A stretch of 41,862 nt of DNA. Source: Gammaproteobacteria bacterium. GTDB lineage: Bacteria; Pseudomonadota; Gammaproteobacteria; JAJFKO01. Both the position numbers and the translations under genes were made by a program. Within the stretch, counting starts at the first letter, position 1; each line of letters starts with the position of its first letter. The notes below the pieces were generated by a model. The model did not search any database. It was not told the origin of the DNA and was given only the letters and a program-made list of their open reading frames with translations. Where the stretch lies: assembly GCA_028284465.1 (NCBI GenBank), contig JANQRR010000037.1, forward strand, positions 1 to 41,862. Reading direction: 5' to 3'. Shown in pieces: positions 24,106 to 32,354 of the stretch.

Positions 24106-24705
24106 ATGAAAACATTCAGCCCTCTCATCGAACAGCTTATTCAAGCATTTTGTTGTTTGCCTGGCGTTGGCCCTAAATCAGCACAACGCATGGTATTCCA
24201 TTTGCTGCAACGAGATCGTGATAATGCTGGCAAACTAACAACTGTGTTAAATGATGCTTTAGCGCAGATTGGACATTGTCAGCGTTGCCGGATCTTATGC
24301 GAGCATGAACTCTGTCAGTTATGTACTAATAGCAAACGTGATCCGGGGATTGTATGTATTGTCGAAACCCCGGCAGATGTTATTGCGATTGAACAAACTG
24401 CTAGTTTTCGCGGATTGTATTTTGTGTTAATGGGACACTTATCGCCATTGGATGGCATTGGGCCTACTGATCTTGGTTTAGATCTACTTGAACAACGCTT
24501 ACAAACTGAAGCCATTAACGAACTCATTCTTGCAACTAATCCTACCGTTGAGGGTGAAGCCACCGCGCATTACATCGCGGAAATGGCGAAACTCAAAAAC
24601 ATTGAAGCCAGCCGCATTGCCTACGGCGTGCCTATCGGCAGCGAACTAGAATACATTGATAGCGGCACGCTCACTAGAGCTTTCGCCGGGCGCGATCTGC
24701 TTTAA
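24106..24705 (+). CDS. recR: Recombination mediator RecR
   Basis: A 199-aa protein that works with RecO/RecF to load RecA on gapped DNA. The N-terminal helix-hairpin-helix is [18 protein letters not shown]. The zinc finger uses C58, C61, C70 and C73. The Toprim domain begins [15 protein letters not shown], and the C-terminal Walker-like segment is near [17 protein letters not shown]. Standard length (E. coli: 201). It follows ybaB by six bases and closes the operon. Confidence 0.96.
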   Translation: MKTFSPLIEQLIQAFCCLPGVGPKSAQRMVFHLLQRDRDNAGKLTTVLNDALAQIGHCQRCRILCEHELCQLCTNSKRDPGIVCIVETPADVIAIEQTASFRGLYFVLMGHLSPLDGIGPTDLGLDLLEQRLQTEAINELILATNPTVEGEATAHYIAEMAKLKNIEASRIAYGVPIGSELEYIDSGTLTRAFAGRDLL

Positions 24706-24717
24706 CACACGATATGG

Positions 24718-24746
24718 TTGAATTTTGAACACATATATGGTATGAT
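24718..24746 (+). promoter_or_regulatory. Promoter of the F-box gene
   Basis: TTGAAT (24718-24723), a 17-base spacer and TATGAT (24741-24746). It lies between recR and the F-box gene and suggests that the latter is transcribed independently. Confidence 0.55.
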
Positions 24747-24791
24747 ACGCCACTTAGTCGAAGTAGTATCAACCCATTAAGGTATTCAATC

Positions 24792-26666
24792 ATGGCGAAA
24801 GATCAAGATAACCGTAGAAATAGAAACAAAGGAAAAGAAATAAAAAAGCCAATAGAAAAGAAAGAACAAACGCAAACACAACAGCAACAGCAACAGCCAG
24901 CTTCATTAAGTATTTCTACTTTTCCTGATGAGTTGCTCTTATTAATTTTCTCTCATTTAAAATTCACCCAAATTACTTCCGTCATGCTTGTTTGTAGACA
25001 ATGGCATACTCTAGCAAACGATAATTCTATATCAAAAAATCGGCAAAAAATTCTTAAGCTTGGTAATAGCCTACCACAATGGGAGCCTAGTGAAGCTGAC
25101 AAACACTTATTCAACGCAATTATTAATAAAGATCCACTAGCTTCATCAATGATTGATAAAAGATTCTTTGCCGATCCACAACAACCTCAATTATGTAATT
25201 TAATGATACCAGATTTTATTTGGATGGCAATCATCTTGGTTGATCGCACTGACTTGTTAAATCACATAATTGAAAAAGGCCAACTCACAGCGCAGCAATT
25301 AGAAAACCTTAAAGTTGATACAAGCATAAATTTGAATGGAATTTTGAGAGCTTTTCTAGCTGATAATTGCAGACCTTACATAGATCCAGAAAAATTTACC
25401 CTCCAACCTGGGCCCCTACTACCATTATTTCAATTTGCAACACTAAATAATGCACTTGGATGTATGCGAGTTTTACTAGATAAAGGGCTAAAAACAAATA
25501 AATTGTCTAACGTAAATCTTATAACTTACTATATACCACCGCCATTATGTTTTGCTCAGACTGTCGCTGCAGCAAAACTTTTACTAACCTCCGAAAAGAA
25601 TCCTGCTAAGGTTAACTTTATAGCTGATGAAACTGTTAATTCCAATACAACATTTTATTTTATTGATGCAACCATGTATGCAGCTTTTTCTGGTAATACA
25701 GAATTATTTAGATTCCTATCATCTCATTCTACTTATGATAAAGAAATGAAACTTAACAATAGCTTTAAGGTATTTAGGCGAGTTCACGCTGCTATATACG
25801 GCAGTAAAGTAGAAGTCCTTAAAATACTAACTCCTAAGGAAATAGCAACCACCCCTGAATTGCTGTTATATGATTACACCAAACTTACTCCATTATCTTT
25901 AGCGGCTAAATTAAACCGCCACGACATTATGATTTATTTAGTTGAGATTTTAGCACAGCAATTACCTAAAGAAAAATTTAAGAATTATTTACATGGTATG
26001 CATGAAACAGCCATTGCATCCAAAAATGCCGCAACCATACACTTATCATTTAAATTACTTTTACAATATTTGCCATATGATCACAAAAATCATATTGTGC
26101 CTTTTGACAGCAAATCACAGAAATGGAAGGAAAGCATAACTGCTTTTTTTACGCGACACAAAAGCCCTGCCGAGATTTTTATTACCCGATATAAATTATT
26201 ATTGCAATTCATGGCACAACGACATGCGAAATATATTAAAAATCTACGACAGATCTTATTATCAGATACAGGTTATATATTACTTACTTCTATTGCTGAT
26301 GCATTTGCCGAAAGCGCGAGATTTGGCATAAATCTAAATCCGAAAAACCATTCAGACTATATAGCATTCGATACCGAAATTAAGATTGGTATTGCCAATA
26401 ATGATGTTAATCAGTTTTTATTCTTTTGTGTGAATACGCTTCGACAAATTGACCTGGCTCAATTACATGATAAAGTGACTCAACAAGCTATAAGACAACT
26501 AAACAAAGTGATTTCAAGCAATCCCTCAAAAGATCCGAAAATTGTTGATTGCCTCAAAAAATTGAAACTCTTTTTAAACTCTATTGAACAATTAGCACCA
26601 ACTGCAAGCATTAAAGAAACTAACCATGAACCGCCTAAGAAAGGAAAGGGAGCTGGTTTACGATAA
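24792..26666 (+). CDS. F-box protein with ankyrin-like repeats
   Basis: A 624-aa eukaryote-like protein. Residues 1-36 are Lys/Glu then Gln-rich. An F-box follows at about 41-77: ISTFPDELLLLIFSHLKF, then MLVCRQWHTLAND, with the usual P-x-E-L-L and the C-R-x-W-x-x-L end. F-boxes bind Skp1 of eukaryotic SCF ubiquitin ligases; bacteria lack these, so a secreted host-directed role is likely. Downstream segments resemble ankyrin repeats, best at TKLTPLSLAAKLNRHDIMIY, with weaker ones near residues 205-235 and 290-320. The C-terminal PPKKGKGAGLR is basic. No signal peptide is present, as for type IV effectors. Host function is inferred. Confidence 0.82.
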   Translation: MAKDQDNRRNRNKGKEIKKPIEKKEQTQTQQQQQQPASLSISTFPDELLLLIFSHLKFTQITSVMLVCRQWHTLANDNSISKNRQKILKLGNSLPQWEPSEADKHLFNAIINKDPLASSMIDKRFFADPQQPQLCNLMIPDFIWMAIILVDRTDLLNHIIEKGQLTAQQLENLKVDTSINLNGILRAFLADNCRPYIDPEKFTLQPGPLLPLFQFATLNNALGCMRVLLDKGLKTNKLSNVNLITYYIPPPLCFAQTVAAAKLLLTSEKNPAKVNFIADETVNSNTTFYFIDATMYAAFSGNTELFRFLSSHSTYDKEMKLNNSFKVFRRVHAAIYGSKVEVLKILTPKEIATTPELLLYDYTKLTPLSLAAKLNRHDIMIYLVEILAQQLPKEKFKNYLHGMHETAIASKNAATIHLSFKLLLQYLPYDHKNHIVPFDSKSQKWKESITAFFTRHKSPAEIFITRYKLLLQFMAQRHAKYIKNLRQILLSDTGYILLTSIADAFAESARFGINLNPKNHSDYIAFDTEIKIGIANNDVNQFLFFCVNTLRQIDLAQLHDKVTQQAIRQLNKVISSNPSKDPKIVDCLKKLKLFLNSIEQLAPTASIKETNHEPPKKGKGAGLR

Positions 26667-26723
26667 AGTATGCTGAATAACAAAGATAACACTCGTTGCT
26701 GAAGATGGGAACTTATCAAGCTT

Positions 26724-26769
26724 GTCATTGCGAGGAGTGCAACGACGAAGCAAAGCTTCTCGCAATGAC
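26724..26769. repeat. CATTGCGAGGA repeat, hairpin between convergent genes
   Basis: GTCATTGCGAGGAG at the left pairs imperfectly with CTTCTCGCAATGAC at the right around CGACGAAGCAAAG-type sequence. It lies between the F-box gene (plus) and the lipoprotein gene (minus), where a stem-loop could end transcription from both sides. Confidence 0.75.
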
Positions 26770-26799
26770 CTTGAAGCGAAATAGGTATAAACAGAGTGC

Positions 26800-27621
26800 T
26801 TAGTTACTAGTTTGCGTATTGTTAGTAGTTGGCTGTGATGTCCCACTATTCGTTGTTGGTGTCGATGGTGTCGGATCTGTCGTCGTTGAACCATTTGTTG
26901 TTGCACCGTTTGTTGTTGTTGAACCATTCGTTGTTGAGGTATTTGGTTTAGTGGTTGTATCCAAAGCACCACTTTCAACAACGCCTTCCGTCACTTCTTT
27001 TTTGGATGGCACTGGCACATCTTCAGGAACTCCTGTTGTCGGTGTTTTGGTTGGAATGCCTGGTGCACCCGTCGTTGGCGTAGGTACTTGAGCTTCCTCG
27101 GCTCCTGTAGTCGCATCTGTTTCTTCTAACGATTTTTCAATATCAGCAGGCTTAATATCTGCACTTTCTTGCGCTTGAATTTTTTGCAGATCTTCTTGGC
27201 TTAATTCTTCTTCCACCGATCGCTGCTTAGCAGGCCCAGCTTTGCTGGTGGTTGTTTGGTAATAAGCAGGCAATGGCTTATAATTTTCATAAAAAGAATA
27301 ACGGTGTTGAGGCTTACGCAAAGCTAGCTCAGGGCAATTGCGATCACCACAGTCAGCACAACGCAAAACTTCTTTATTAAATAGTGCATATCGTTTCACA
27401 CAAGCATTTTTCGCTGCACATTTACAACTACAATCACCAAGGTTTTGATAACGATAGTAACTTACCATGAAAATTTGTTGGATCTCTGGCGGCATGTCAT
27501 TCCAGTCTGTACGTGCGACCCCAAATGTTGGCGGTGCGCACCCTGCTAGTAACATAACAAAATTACAAACTAATAATAATAATAATAAGAATGACCGCAC
27601 CAAATGTTTACTCCTAGTCAT
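26800..27621 (-). CDS. Lipoprotein with Cys-rich segment and Thr/Asn-rich tail
   Basis: A 273-aa putative lipoprotein, not recognised further. The signal peptide has a lipobox LAGC at residues 25-28 (lipidated C28). After it come a Cys-rich segment with seven cysteines (DCSCKCAAKNAC, RCADCGDRNC), a charged Glu/Lys/Gln region, and a low-complexity tail with repeated TTNGSTT and TTNGA words. The ATG at 27621 is preferred to one at 27645 because it places the signal peptide correctly. It overlaps the rhodanese stop codon by eight bases. The cysteines could bind metal or form disulfides in the periplasm; this is a guess. Confidence 0.7.
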   Translation of the reverse strand: MTRSKHLVRSFLLLLLLVCNFVMLLAGCAPPTFGVARTDWNDMPPEIQQIFMVSYYRYQNLGDCSCKCAAKNACVKRYALFNKEVLRCADCGDRNCPELALRKPQHRYSFYENYKPLPAYYQTTTSKAGPAKQRSVEEELSQEDLQKIQAQESADIKPADIEKSLEETDATTGAEEAQVPTPTTGAPGIPTKTPTTGVPEDVPVPSKKEVTEGVVESGALDTTTKPNTSTTNGSTTTNGATTNGSTTTDPTPSTPTTNSGTSQPTTNNTQTSN

Positions 27622-27988
27622 TAACGATCTTATTGCCAGCAGCAACCCAACCCCGAAAACCGCCGTCCATAGAAGTTACTCTGTGATAACCCATGCGTTG
27701 TAAATTCTCTGCTGCTAATGCTGAACGAAAACCGCCGCCACAATACAATACGATATCAGCATCATGATCAGGAATAATTTTTTCAATGTTACATTCAATT
27801 AAACCTTTGCTAAGATGGGTTGCTTGTGGCAAATGCCCTTGTTCCCATTCGTGCTGATCACGTACATCAAGTAAATGAAACTGTTCACCACTATCAAGCC
27901 GAGCTTTTACCTTATCAACATTAGTTTCATTAATATGTTGTTTAACTTCTGCGACTAATTTTAAAAATCCAGAGGTATGTTGTTTCAT
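27614..27988 (-). CDS. Rhodanese-like sulfurtransferase
   Basis: A 124-aa single-domain rhodanese without signal peptide. LLDVRDQHEWEQGHLPQATH is the N-terminal signature, the active-site loop is YCGGGFRS with the persulfide-carrying cysteine, and it ends MDGGFRGWVAAG. It probably transfers sulfane sulfur to a cytosolic acceptor. It overlaps the upstream membrane-protein stop (TGATG) and the lipoprotein start, so the three minus-strand genes form one transcript. Confidence 0.88.
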   Translation of the reverse strand: MKQHTSGFLKLVAEVKQHINETNVDKVKARLDSGEQFHLLDVRDQHEWEQGHLPQATHLSKGLIECNIEKIIPDHDADIVLYCGGGFRSALAAENLQRMGYHRVTSMDGGFRGWVAAGNKIVND

Positions 27989-28248
27989 CAGCTGCCCTTA
28001 CCATTGTGCACATCTTGATTATGTGCAATATCTTTCAAGGTATCATGAATACGAAATACAATGATGATCAATTCACACATGATCCGAATAATAATTGGCC
28101 CTAACACTAATATGCCAATTCCACGCCAAATATTCAAATAAATAAATTGTACAACTGATGCACTAATACACGTTACTAATCCTAGCCAAAATAAAACTTC
28201 TACCATCCAAGGCGTCAACATAATATGAAATCGCAAAAATTGTTTCAT
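27988..28248 (-). CDS. Small DUF4282-like membrane protein
   Basis: An 86-aa protein with two hydrophobic segments (about residues 15-36 and 42-68). LFWLGLVTCISASVV and GIGILVLGPIIIRIMCELII resemble the DUF4282 family, whose function is unknown. A strong GGGGAG site lies about eight bases before the ATG. It is the first gene of the run leading to the rhodanese and the lipoprotein. Confidence 0.65.
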   Translation of the reverse strand: MKQFLRFHIMLTPWMVEVLFWLGLVTCISASVVQFIYLNIWRGIGILVLGPIIIRIMCELIIIVFRIHDTLKDIAHNQDVHNGKGS

Positions 28249-28328
28249 ATTTTTACTCCCCTTTAACTTTCAGATAAGTATATATCCATTCTACTTCAAG
28301 ATGCGAATAAATTGATCCTAATTACATT

Positions 28329-28362
28329 GTTATTGCGAGGAGTGCAACAACGAAGCAATGAC
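28329..28362. repeat. CATTGCGAGGA dispersed repeat
   Basis: A short copy opening TTATTGCGAGGAGTGCAAC and closing GCAATGAC, able to fold into a hairpin. It sits upstream of the gshA promoter in the divergent spacer 28249-28448, which holds no gene. Confidence 0.7.
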
Positions 28363-28386
28363 AAATTTAATAAATTCACATCTTCA

Positions 28387-28416
28387 TTGACAAGCAATAT
28401 AGTCTATACTTATCTA
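28387..28416 (+). promoter_or_regulatory. gshA promoter
   Basis: A consensus TTGACA (28387-28392), an 18-base spacer and TATCTA (28411-28416), about 30 bases before the gshA ATG. A TATACT lies closer, at 28405, but with a spacer too short for this -35. Confidence 0.4.
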
Positions 28417-28448
28417 AAGAATTCTTCATCCTGTAGGATAAGTTAACA

Positions 28449-29702
28449 ATGGCTGCCATCCCACAATTAACAATACCTGCTGCTAAATGTCTAGCACAAC
28501 TTCAACAAAAAATTGTCGCCGCACACGCTAACATTGAACAATGGTTTACGCAGCAATGGCAATTAACTCGCCCACCGTTAATGGCTTCAGTAGATTTACG
28601 CAATGCAGGTTGTAAAATTGCGCCGGTGGATACTAATCTATTTCCTGCTGGCTTTAATAACTTAGATCCAACAAAGCTAGCAACTTGCAGCCAAGCTATA
28701 CAAACTGCATTTAGTAAATATTTTGCTAATGTGACACGAGTATTGTTAATTCCTGAAAATCATACGCGTAATATTGCTTATCTAGAAAACTTAGCCACGC
28801 TCGCTGATATTTTTCAACAAGCAAATTTAACGATCCGACTCGGTAGCTTATTACCAGAGATCAACAAACCTACTAATATTAATTTACCTTCAGGCAAAAC
28901 GCTTGAATTGCTACCTTTGCAACGTCAAGGCAATACTCTCAGTACTGAAAATTTCACGCCTGAGCTTATTATTTTAAATAATGATCTGTCGACAGGCAGC
29001 CCTGAGATTTTAACCGGGCTTGAACAAACTATCTGCCCTCCATTAGAATTAGGTTGGGCTAGTCGTTTGAAATCACGTCATTTTCAACATTATGATACGG
29101 TAACTGACGAATTCGCCGCTATGGTTGATATTGATCCGTGGTTATTTAAACCGTTATTTCGCAATTGTGGTCAAGTCGATTTTATGGATCGTAAAGGTGA
29201 AGATTGTTTAATATTTCATGGCCAACAATTATTAACCGAGATCAAAGAAAAATATCAGCAATATCAAATTCCACAACCACCTTTTTTGGTTATCAAAGCA
29301 GACGCTGGCACCTATGGCATGGGAGTGATGATGGTCAAATCAATTGATGCGATCCACTCGCTTAATCGTCGTCAACGCAGCCACATGGCAACCGCGAAAG
29401 GCAAAACTAAAATCACTAAAGTCATCATTCAAGAAGGCATATATACGTTTGAAACCCTAACAGATCATGCGGCAGTAGCTGAGCCGGTGATGTATATGAT
29501 TGGCGATCAATTAGTTGGTGGCTTTTATCGTTTACACAAAAAACGCGGCCCAGATGAGAATCTAAATTCACCAGGAATGGAATTTGAACCAATCGCATTT
29601 GCTCCTGACAATGATCAATCGGATCTATTTTACCTTTATAGCGTTATTGCTCGATTAGCATTAGTTGCCGCAGCAAGAGAATTATCGCAGGTGAGATCAT
29701 GA
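28449..29702 (+). CDS. gshA: Glutamate-cysteine ligase, GshA of the Acidithiobacillus-type family
   Basis: A 417-aa enzyme making gamma-glutamylcysteine, the first step of glutathione synthesis. It is not the E. coli GshA type. SVDLRNAGCKIAPVDTNLFP and AGFNNLDP are typical of the alternative proteobacterial GshA family, as are the ATP-grasp-like stretch FLVIKADAGTYGMGVMMV and the C-terminal SPGMEFEPIAFAPDND. Assignment is strengthened by gshB starting within its last bases (ATGA overlap). AGGATA precedes the ATG. Confidence 0.88.
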   Translation: MAAIPQLTIPAAKCLAQLQQKIVAAHANIEQWFTQQWQLTRPPLMASVDLRNAGCKIAPVDTNLFPAGFNNLDPTKLATCSQAIQTAFSKYFANVTRVLLIPENHTRNIAYLENLATLADIFQQANLTIRLGSLLPEINKPTNINLPSGKTLELLPLQRQGNTLSTENFTPELIILNNDLSTGSPEILTGLEQTICPPLELGWASRLKSRHFQHYDTVTDEFAAMVDIDPWLFKPLFRNCGQVDFMDRKGEDCLIFHGQQLLTEIKEKYQQYQIPQPPFLVIKADAGTYGMGVMMVKSIDAIHSLNRRQRSHMATAKGKTKITKVIIQEGIYTFETLTDHAAVAEPVMYMIGDQLVGGFYRLHKKRGPDENLNSPGMEFEPIAFAPDNDQSDLFYLYSVIARLALVAAARELSQVRS

Positions 29703-30664
29703 GCCTAAAACTCGGCGTGGTCATGGATCCTATCAACGAAATCAATGTTAATAAAGATACAACATTAGCAATACTGTTAGCTGCGCAACGACGTGGCTGG
29801 GAACTTTATTATATGCAACAAAGTGATTTATTGATCCGTGACGGTGAAGCGATCGCTAACATGCATGCTGTAACCGTCGCAGACGATCCACAATGTTGGT
29901 ATAAAGTTGTAAATACTCAACAATGCGCTCTAGCGAGCCTAGATGTGATCTTAATGCGTAATGATCCACCGGTAGATAAACAGTATTTATATACCACTCA
30001 CATTTTAGCATTAGCAGAAACCGCCGGAACTTTAGTGATTAACAAACCCCAAGCATTACGCGACTTTAATGAAAAATTATTTATTAGCTGGTTTCCACAA
30101 TGTACTCCACCGACATTAGTTAGCAGCCGAGCACAACAACTCAAAAAATTTATTGCTGAACATAACGATGTAGTACTTAAACCATTAGATAGCATGGGTG
30201 GTACCGCTATTTTTCGTCTTTGCAAAGATGATCCGAATATCAACGTTACTATTGAATTATTGACGGCAAACGGCCAAAAATTTATTATGGCGCAACAGTT
30301 TATTCCCGCCATTGCCAATGGTGATAAACGCATTATTTTAATTAATGGTGATCCCGTTCCATATGCATTACTCAGGCGGCCTGCACCTGGAGATATTCGT
30401 GGTAATCTTGCCGCTGGCGCAAGTGATCATGGCGTTGAACTCACACCGCATGATCGCTGGATCTGCCAGCAATTAAAACCGATGTTGCAACAGCATGGCT
30501 TAATATTTACTGGTATCGATGTCATTGGCGAATACTTAACTGAAATTAACATTACTAGCCCAACTTGCGTGCGCCAAATTGATAAACATTTCTCGACTAA
30601 CATCAGTGATTTGTTATGTGAACAGATTGCATCAATGCAGAATTCGTCATTGCGAGGAACGTAG
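29699..30664 (+). CDS. gshB: Glutathione synthetase
   Basis: A 321-aa ATP-grasp ligase joining glycine to gamma-glutamylcysteine. MDPINEINVNKDTTLAILLA is the typical N-terminus, VLKPLDSMGGTAIFRL the ATP-binding loop, and DVIGEYLTEINITSPT the metal-binding C-terminal motif. Length matches E. coli GshB (316). The last residues (SLRGT) and the stop codon are encoded by a dispersed repeat beginning at 30646, so the natural C-terminus was probably replaced. It overlaps gshA by four bases. Confidence 0.95.
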   Translation: MSLKLGVVMDPINEINVNKDTTLAILLAAQRRGWELYYMQQSDLLIRDGEAIANMHAVTVADDPQCWYKVVNTQQCALASLDVILMRNDPPVDKQYLYTTHILALAETAGTLVINKPQALRDFNEKLFISWFPQCTPPTLVSSRAQQLKKFIAEHNDVVLKPLDSMGGTAIFRLCKDDPNINVTIELLTANGQKFIMAQQFIPAIANGDKRIILINGDPVPYALLRRPAPGDIRGNLAAGASDHGVELTPHDRWICQQLKPMLQQHGLIFTGIDVIGEYLTEINITSPTCVRQIDKHFSTNISDLLCEQIASMQNSSLRGT

Positions 30665-30736
30665 TGACGAAGCAATCCAGGATCTTGGTTTCAAAGACTT
30701 TCTGGATTGCTTCGGAGCAAAGCTCCTCGCAATGAC
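30646..30736. repeat. Full-length CATTGCGAGGA inverted repeat
   Basis: The most complete copy: outer arms GTCATTGCGAGGA (30646-30658) and TCCTCGCAATGAC (30724-30736), inner arms CGAAGCAATCCAG (30668-30680) and CTGGATTGCTTCG (30702-30714), loop 21 bases. It covers the gshB stop codon and lies before the convergent gadB end, where the stem could terminate both transcripts. Confidence 0.85.
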
Positions 30737-30789
30737 GGCGTATACGATCAAAATTCAGTCACTGAAAATATAAGTATGTTGAAGTTTTT

Positions 30790-32187
30790 TTAATGGCTAA
30801 AGCTAGAGCCAGTTTGCTTCGGCAAATGCGATGGATTTGCCGCAAACCAATCTAGATGTCGGCGCAAGTCTTTTAACAGTTGCTCTGCCATGTCGCGACT
30901 AAAACCTTCTTTAACCACAATACGCAGTGCAGCTATATGTTCACAATTTTTAGGAAACGTATAAGCAGGTACTTGCCAGCCACGATCGCGCAAGCGCTCA
31001 GAAATATCAAACACGGTATAATTAACTTTATTAATAATGCTATCTTTTAATTTGAACGCAAACACCGGAATATCACTACCATCGGTGATTAATTCAAATG
31101 GACCCATGTTAGCAATTTCACTCGATAAATATAATGCTACATCTTGGCTTGCTTGATGAATGCGTCGATAACCTTCTCTCCCTAAACGTAAAAAATTATA
31201 ATACTGTGCAATGACGTAATTACCCGGGCGTGAAAAATTAATTGCAAACGTTGGCATTTTGCCCCCGAGATAATTGACATAAAAAATTAAATCTTCTGGC
31301 AACACCTGACGCTCACGCCAAATGATCCAACCAACACCCGGATAAACTAATCCATATTTATGCCCTGAAGCATTGATCGATTGCACCCGTGGCACGCGAA
31401 AATCCCACGCAATTTTAGGTTGAAGAAATGGCGCGACAAACCCACCACTGGCTCCATCCACATGAATCGGAATATCTAACCCGGTACGTTTTTGCAATTT
31501 ATCTAACGCTGCATTCATCTTGCTAACGGGTTCGTAACTACCATCATAAGTACTACCCATAATAACAACAACGCCAATGGTATTTTCATCGCATAATGCA
31601 ATTGCTTCATCAACTCCTAGGTGATAACGACCCGGCTCCATAGGCACAAAACGTGGTTCAATATCCCAGTAAGTACAAAACTTTTCCCAACATACTTGCA
31701 CATTAATACCCATCACTAAATTAGGTTTATCCGTTGGTTTGCCTTGTTGTTTTTGGCGCGCACGCCAATTCCATTTGAGTGCCATTCCGCCAAGCATTGC
31801 AGCTTCACTAGAACCAATTGTCGACGTACCTACAGCCGCTTCATTTTTAGGAGAATTCCACAACCGTGCGATCATATTGACACAGCGTTCCTCAATTTTA
31901 GCAGTTTGCGGATATTCATCTTTATCTATCATATTTCTATCGAATGTTTGCGTCATTAATTTAGTAATTTCTGGTTCCATCCATGTCGTAACAAAGGTGG
32001 CTAAATTTAAGCGCGCATTACCATCAAGCATTAATTCATCGTTAATGAGATTATAAACTGTATCAGGCAACATACCTTGTTCACGCATTTCATATTTCGG
32101 CACATTCTCTGTCAAAGCACTGCGCGCATAAGTAGGTGTGATGTTCGCTGGTTTTGTTAGTTTGGTTAGGTCTTTCTTGGTATGCAT
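30790..32187 (-). CDS. gadB: Glutamate decarboxylase
   Basis: A 465-aa PLP enzyme (E. coli: 466) that converts glutamate to GABA, consuming a proton. The PLP lysine is K277 in INASGHKYGLVYPG, matching K276 of E. coli. IHVDGASGGFVAPF binds the cofactor ring, and the C-terminal HLPKQTGSSFSH keeps the histidine-ending tail that closes the active site at neutral pH. It would support acid resistance, for example in an acidified host vacuole. No gadC antiporter is adjacent. AAGGAG stands five bases before the ATG and belongs to a dispersed repeat shared with aceF. Confidence 0.95.
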   Translation of the reverse strand: MHTKKDLTKLTKPANITPTYARSALTENVPKYEMREQGMLPDTVYNLINDELMLDGNARLNLATFVTTWMEPEITKLMTQTFDRNMIDKDEYPQTAKIEERCVNMIARLWNSPKNEAAVGTSTIGSSEAAMLGGMALKWNWRARQKQQGKPTDKPNLVMGINVQVCWEKFCTYWDIEPRFVPMEPGRYHLGVDEAIALCDENTIGVVVIMGSTYDGSYEPVSKMNAALDKLQKRTGLDIPIHVDGASGGFVAPFLQPKIAWDFRVPRVQSINASGHKYGLVYPGVGWIIWRERQVLPEDLIFYVNYLGGKMPTFAINFSRPGNYVIAQYYNFLRLGREGYRRIHQASQDVALYLSSEIANMGPFELITDGSDIPVFAFKLKDSIINKVNYTVFDISERLRDRGWQVPAYTFPKNCEHIAALRIVVKEGFSRDMAEQLLKDLRRHLDWFAANPSHLPKQTGSSFSH

Positions 32188-32192
32188 CCTTG

Positions 32193-32240
32193 CTCCTTAA
32201 TAACTTCGTCTTTTGGTCCAGAGCCCATTTATTGTCATTG
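32193..32240 (-). repeat. Repeat supplying the gadB leader
   Basis: Bases 32193-32224 are identical over 32 positions to 6412-6443 in front of aceF. Read on the minus strand both end TTATTAAGGAG just before the start codon. The next 16 bases (CATTTATTGTCATTG) match 6571-6585. Confidence 0.85.
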
Positions 32241-32354
32241 TAGCTTCGATAAGTGCCAAATTTCAATTGCACCATTTTTTAACCATTTTATCTGTCCGTA
32301 AAATACGTTAAGATCGGATCATAATATAGCAAAACTTATACAAAAGGCTTATCT

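Noticed and set aside
26658..27091. Open frames within the Thr/Asn-rich lipoprotein region on either strand
   Set aside because: They are shadows of the low-complexity tail; only the frame with signal peptide and lipobox makes a sensible protein.
28387..28410. TTGACA with TATACT as gshA promoter
   Set aside because: The spacer is only 12 bases; TATCTA six bases further gives an 18-base spacer.
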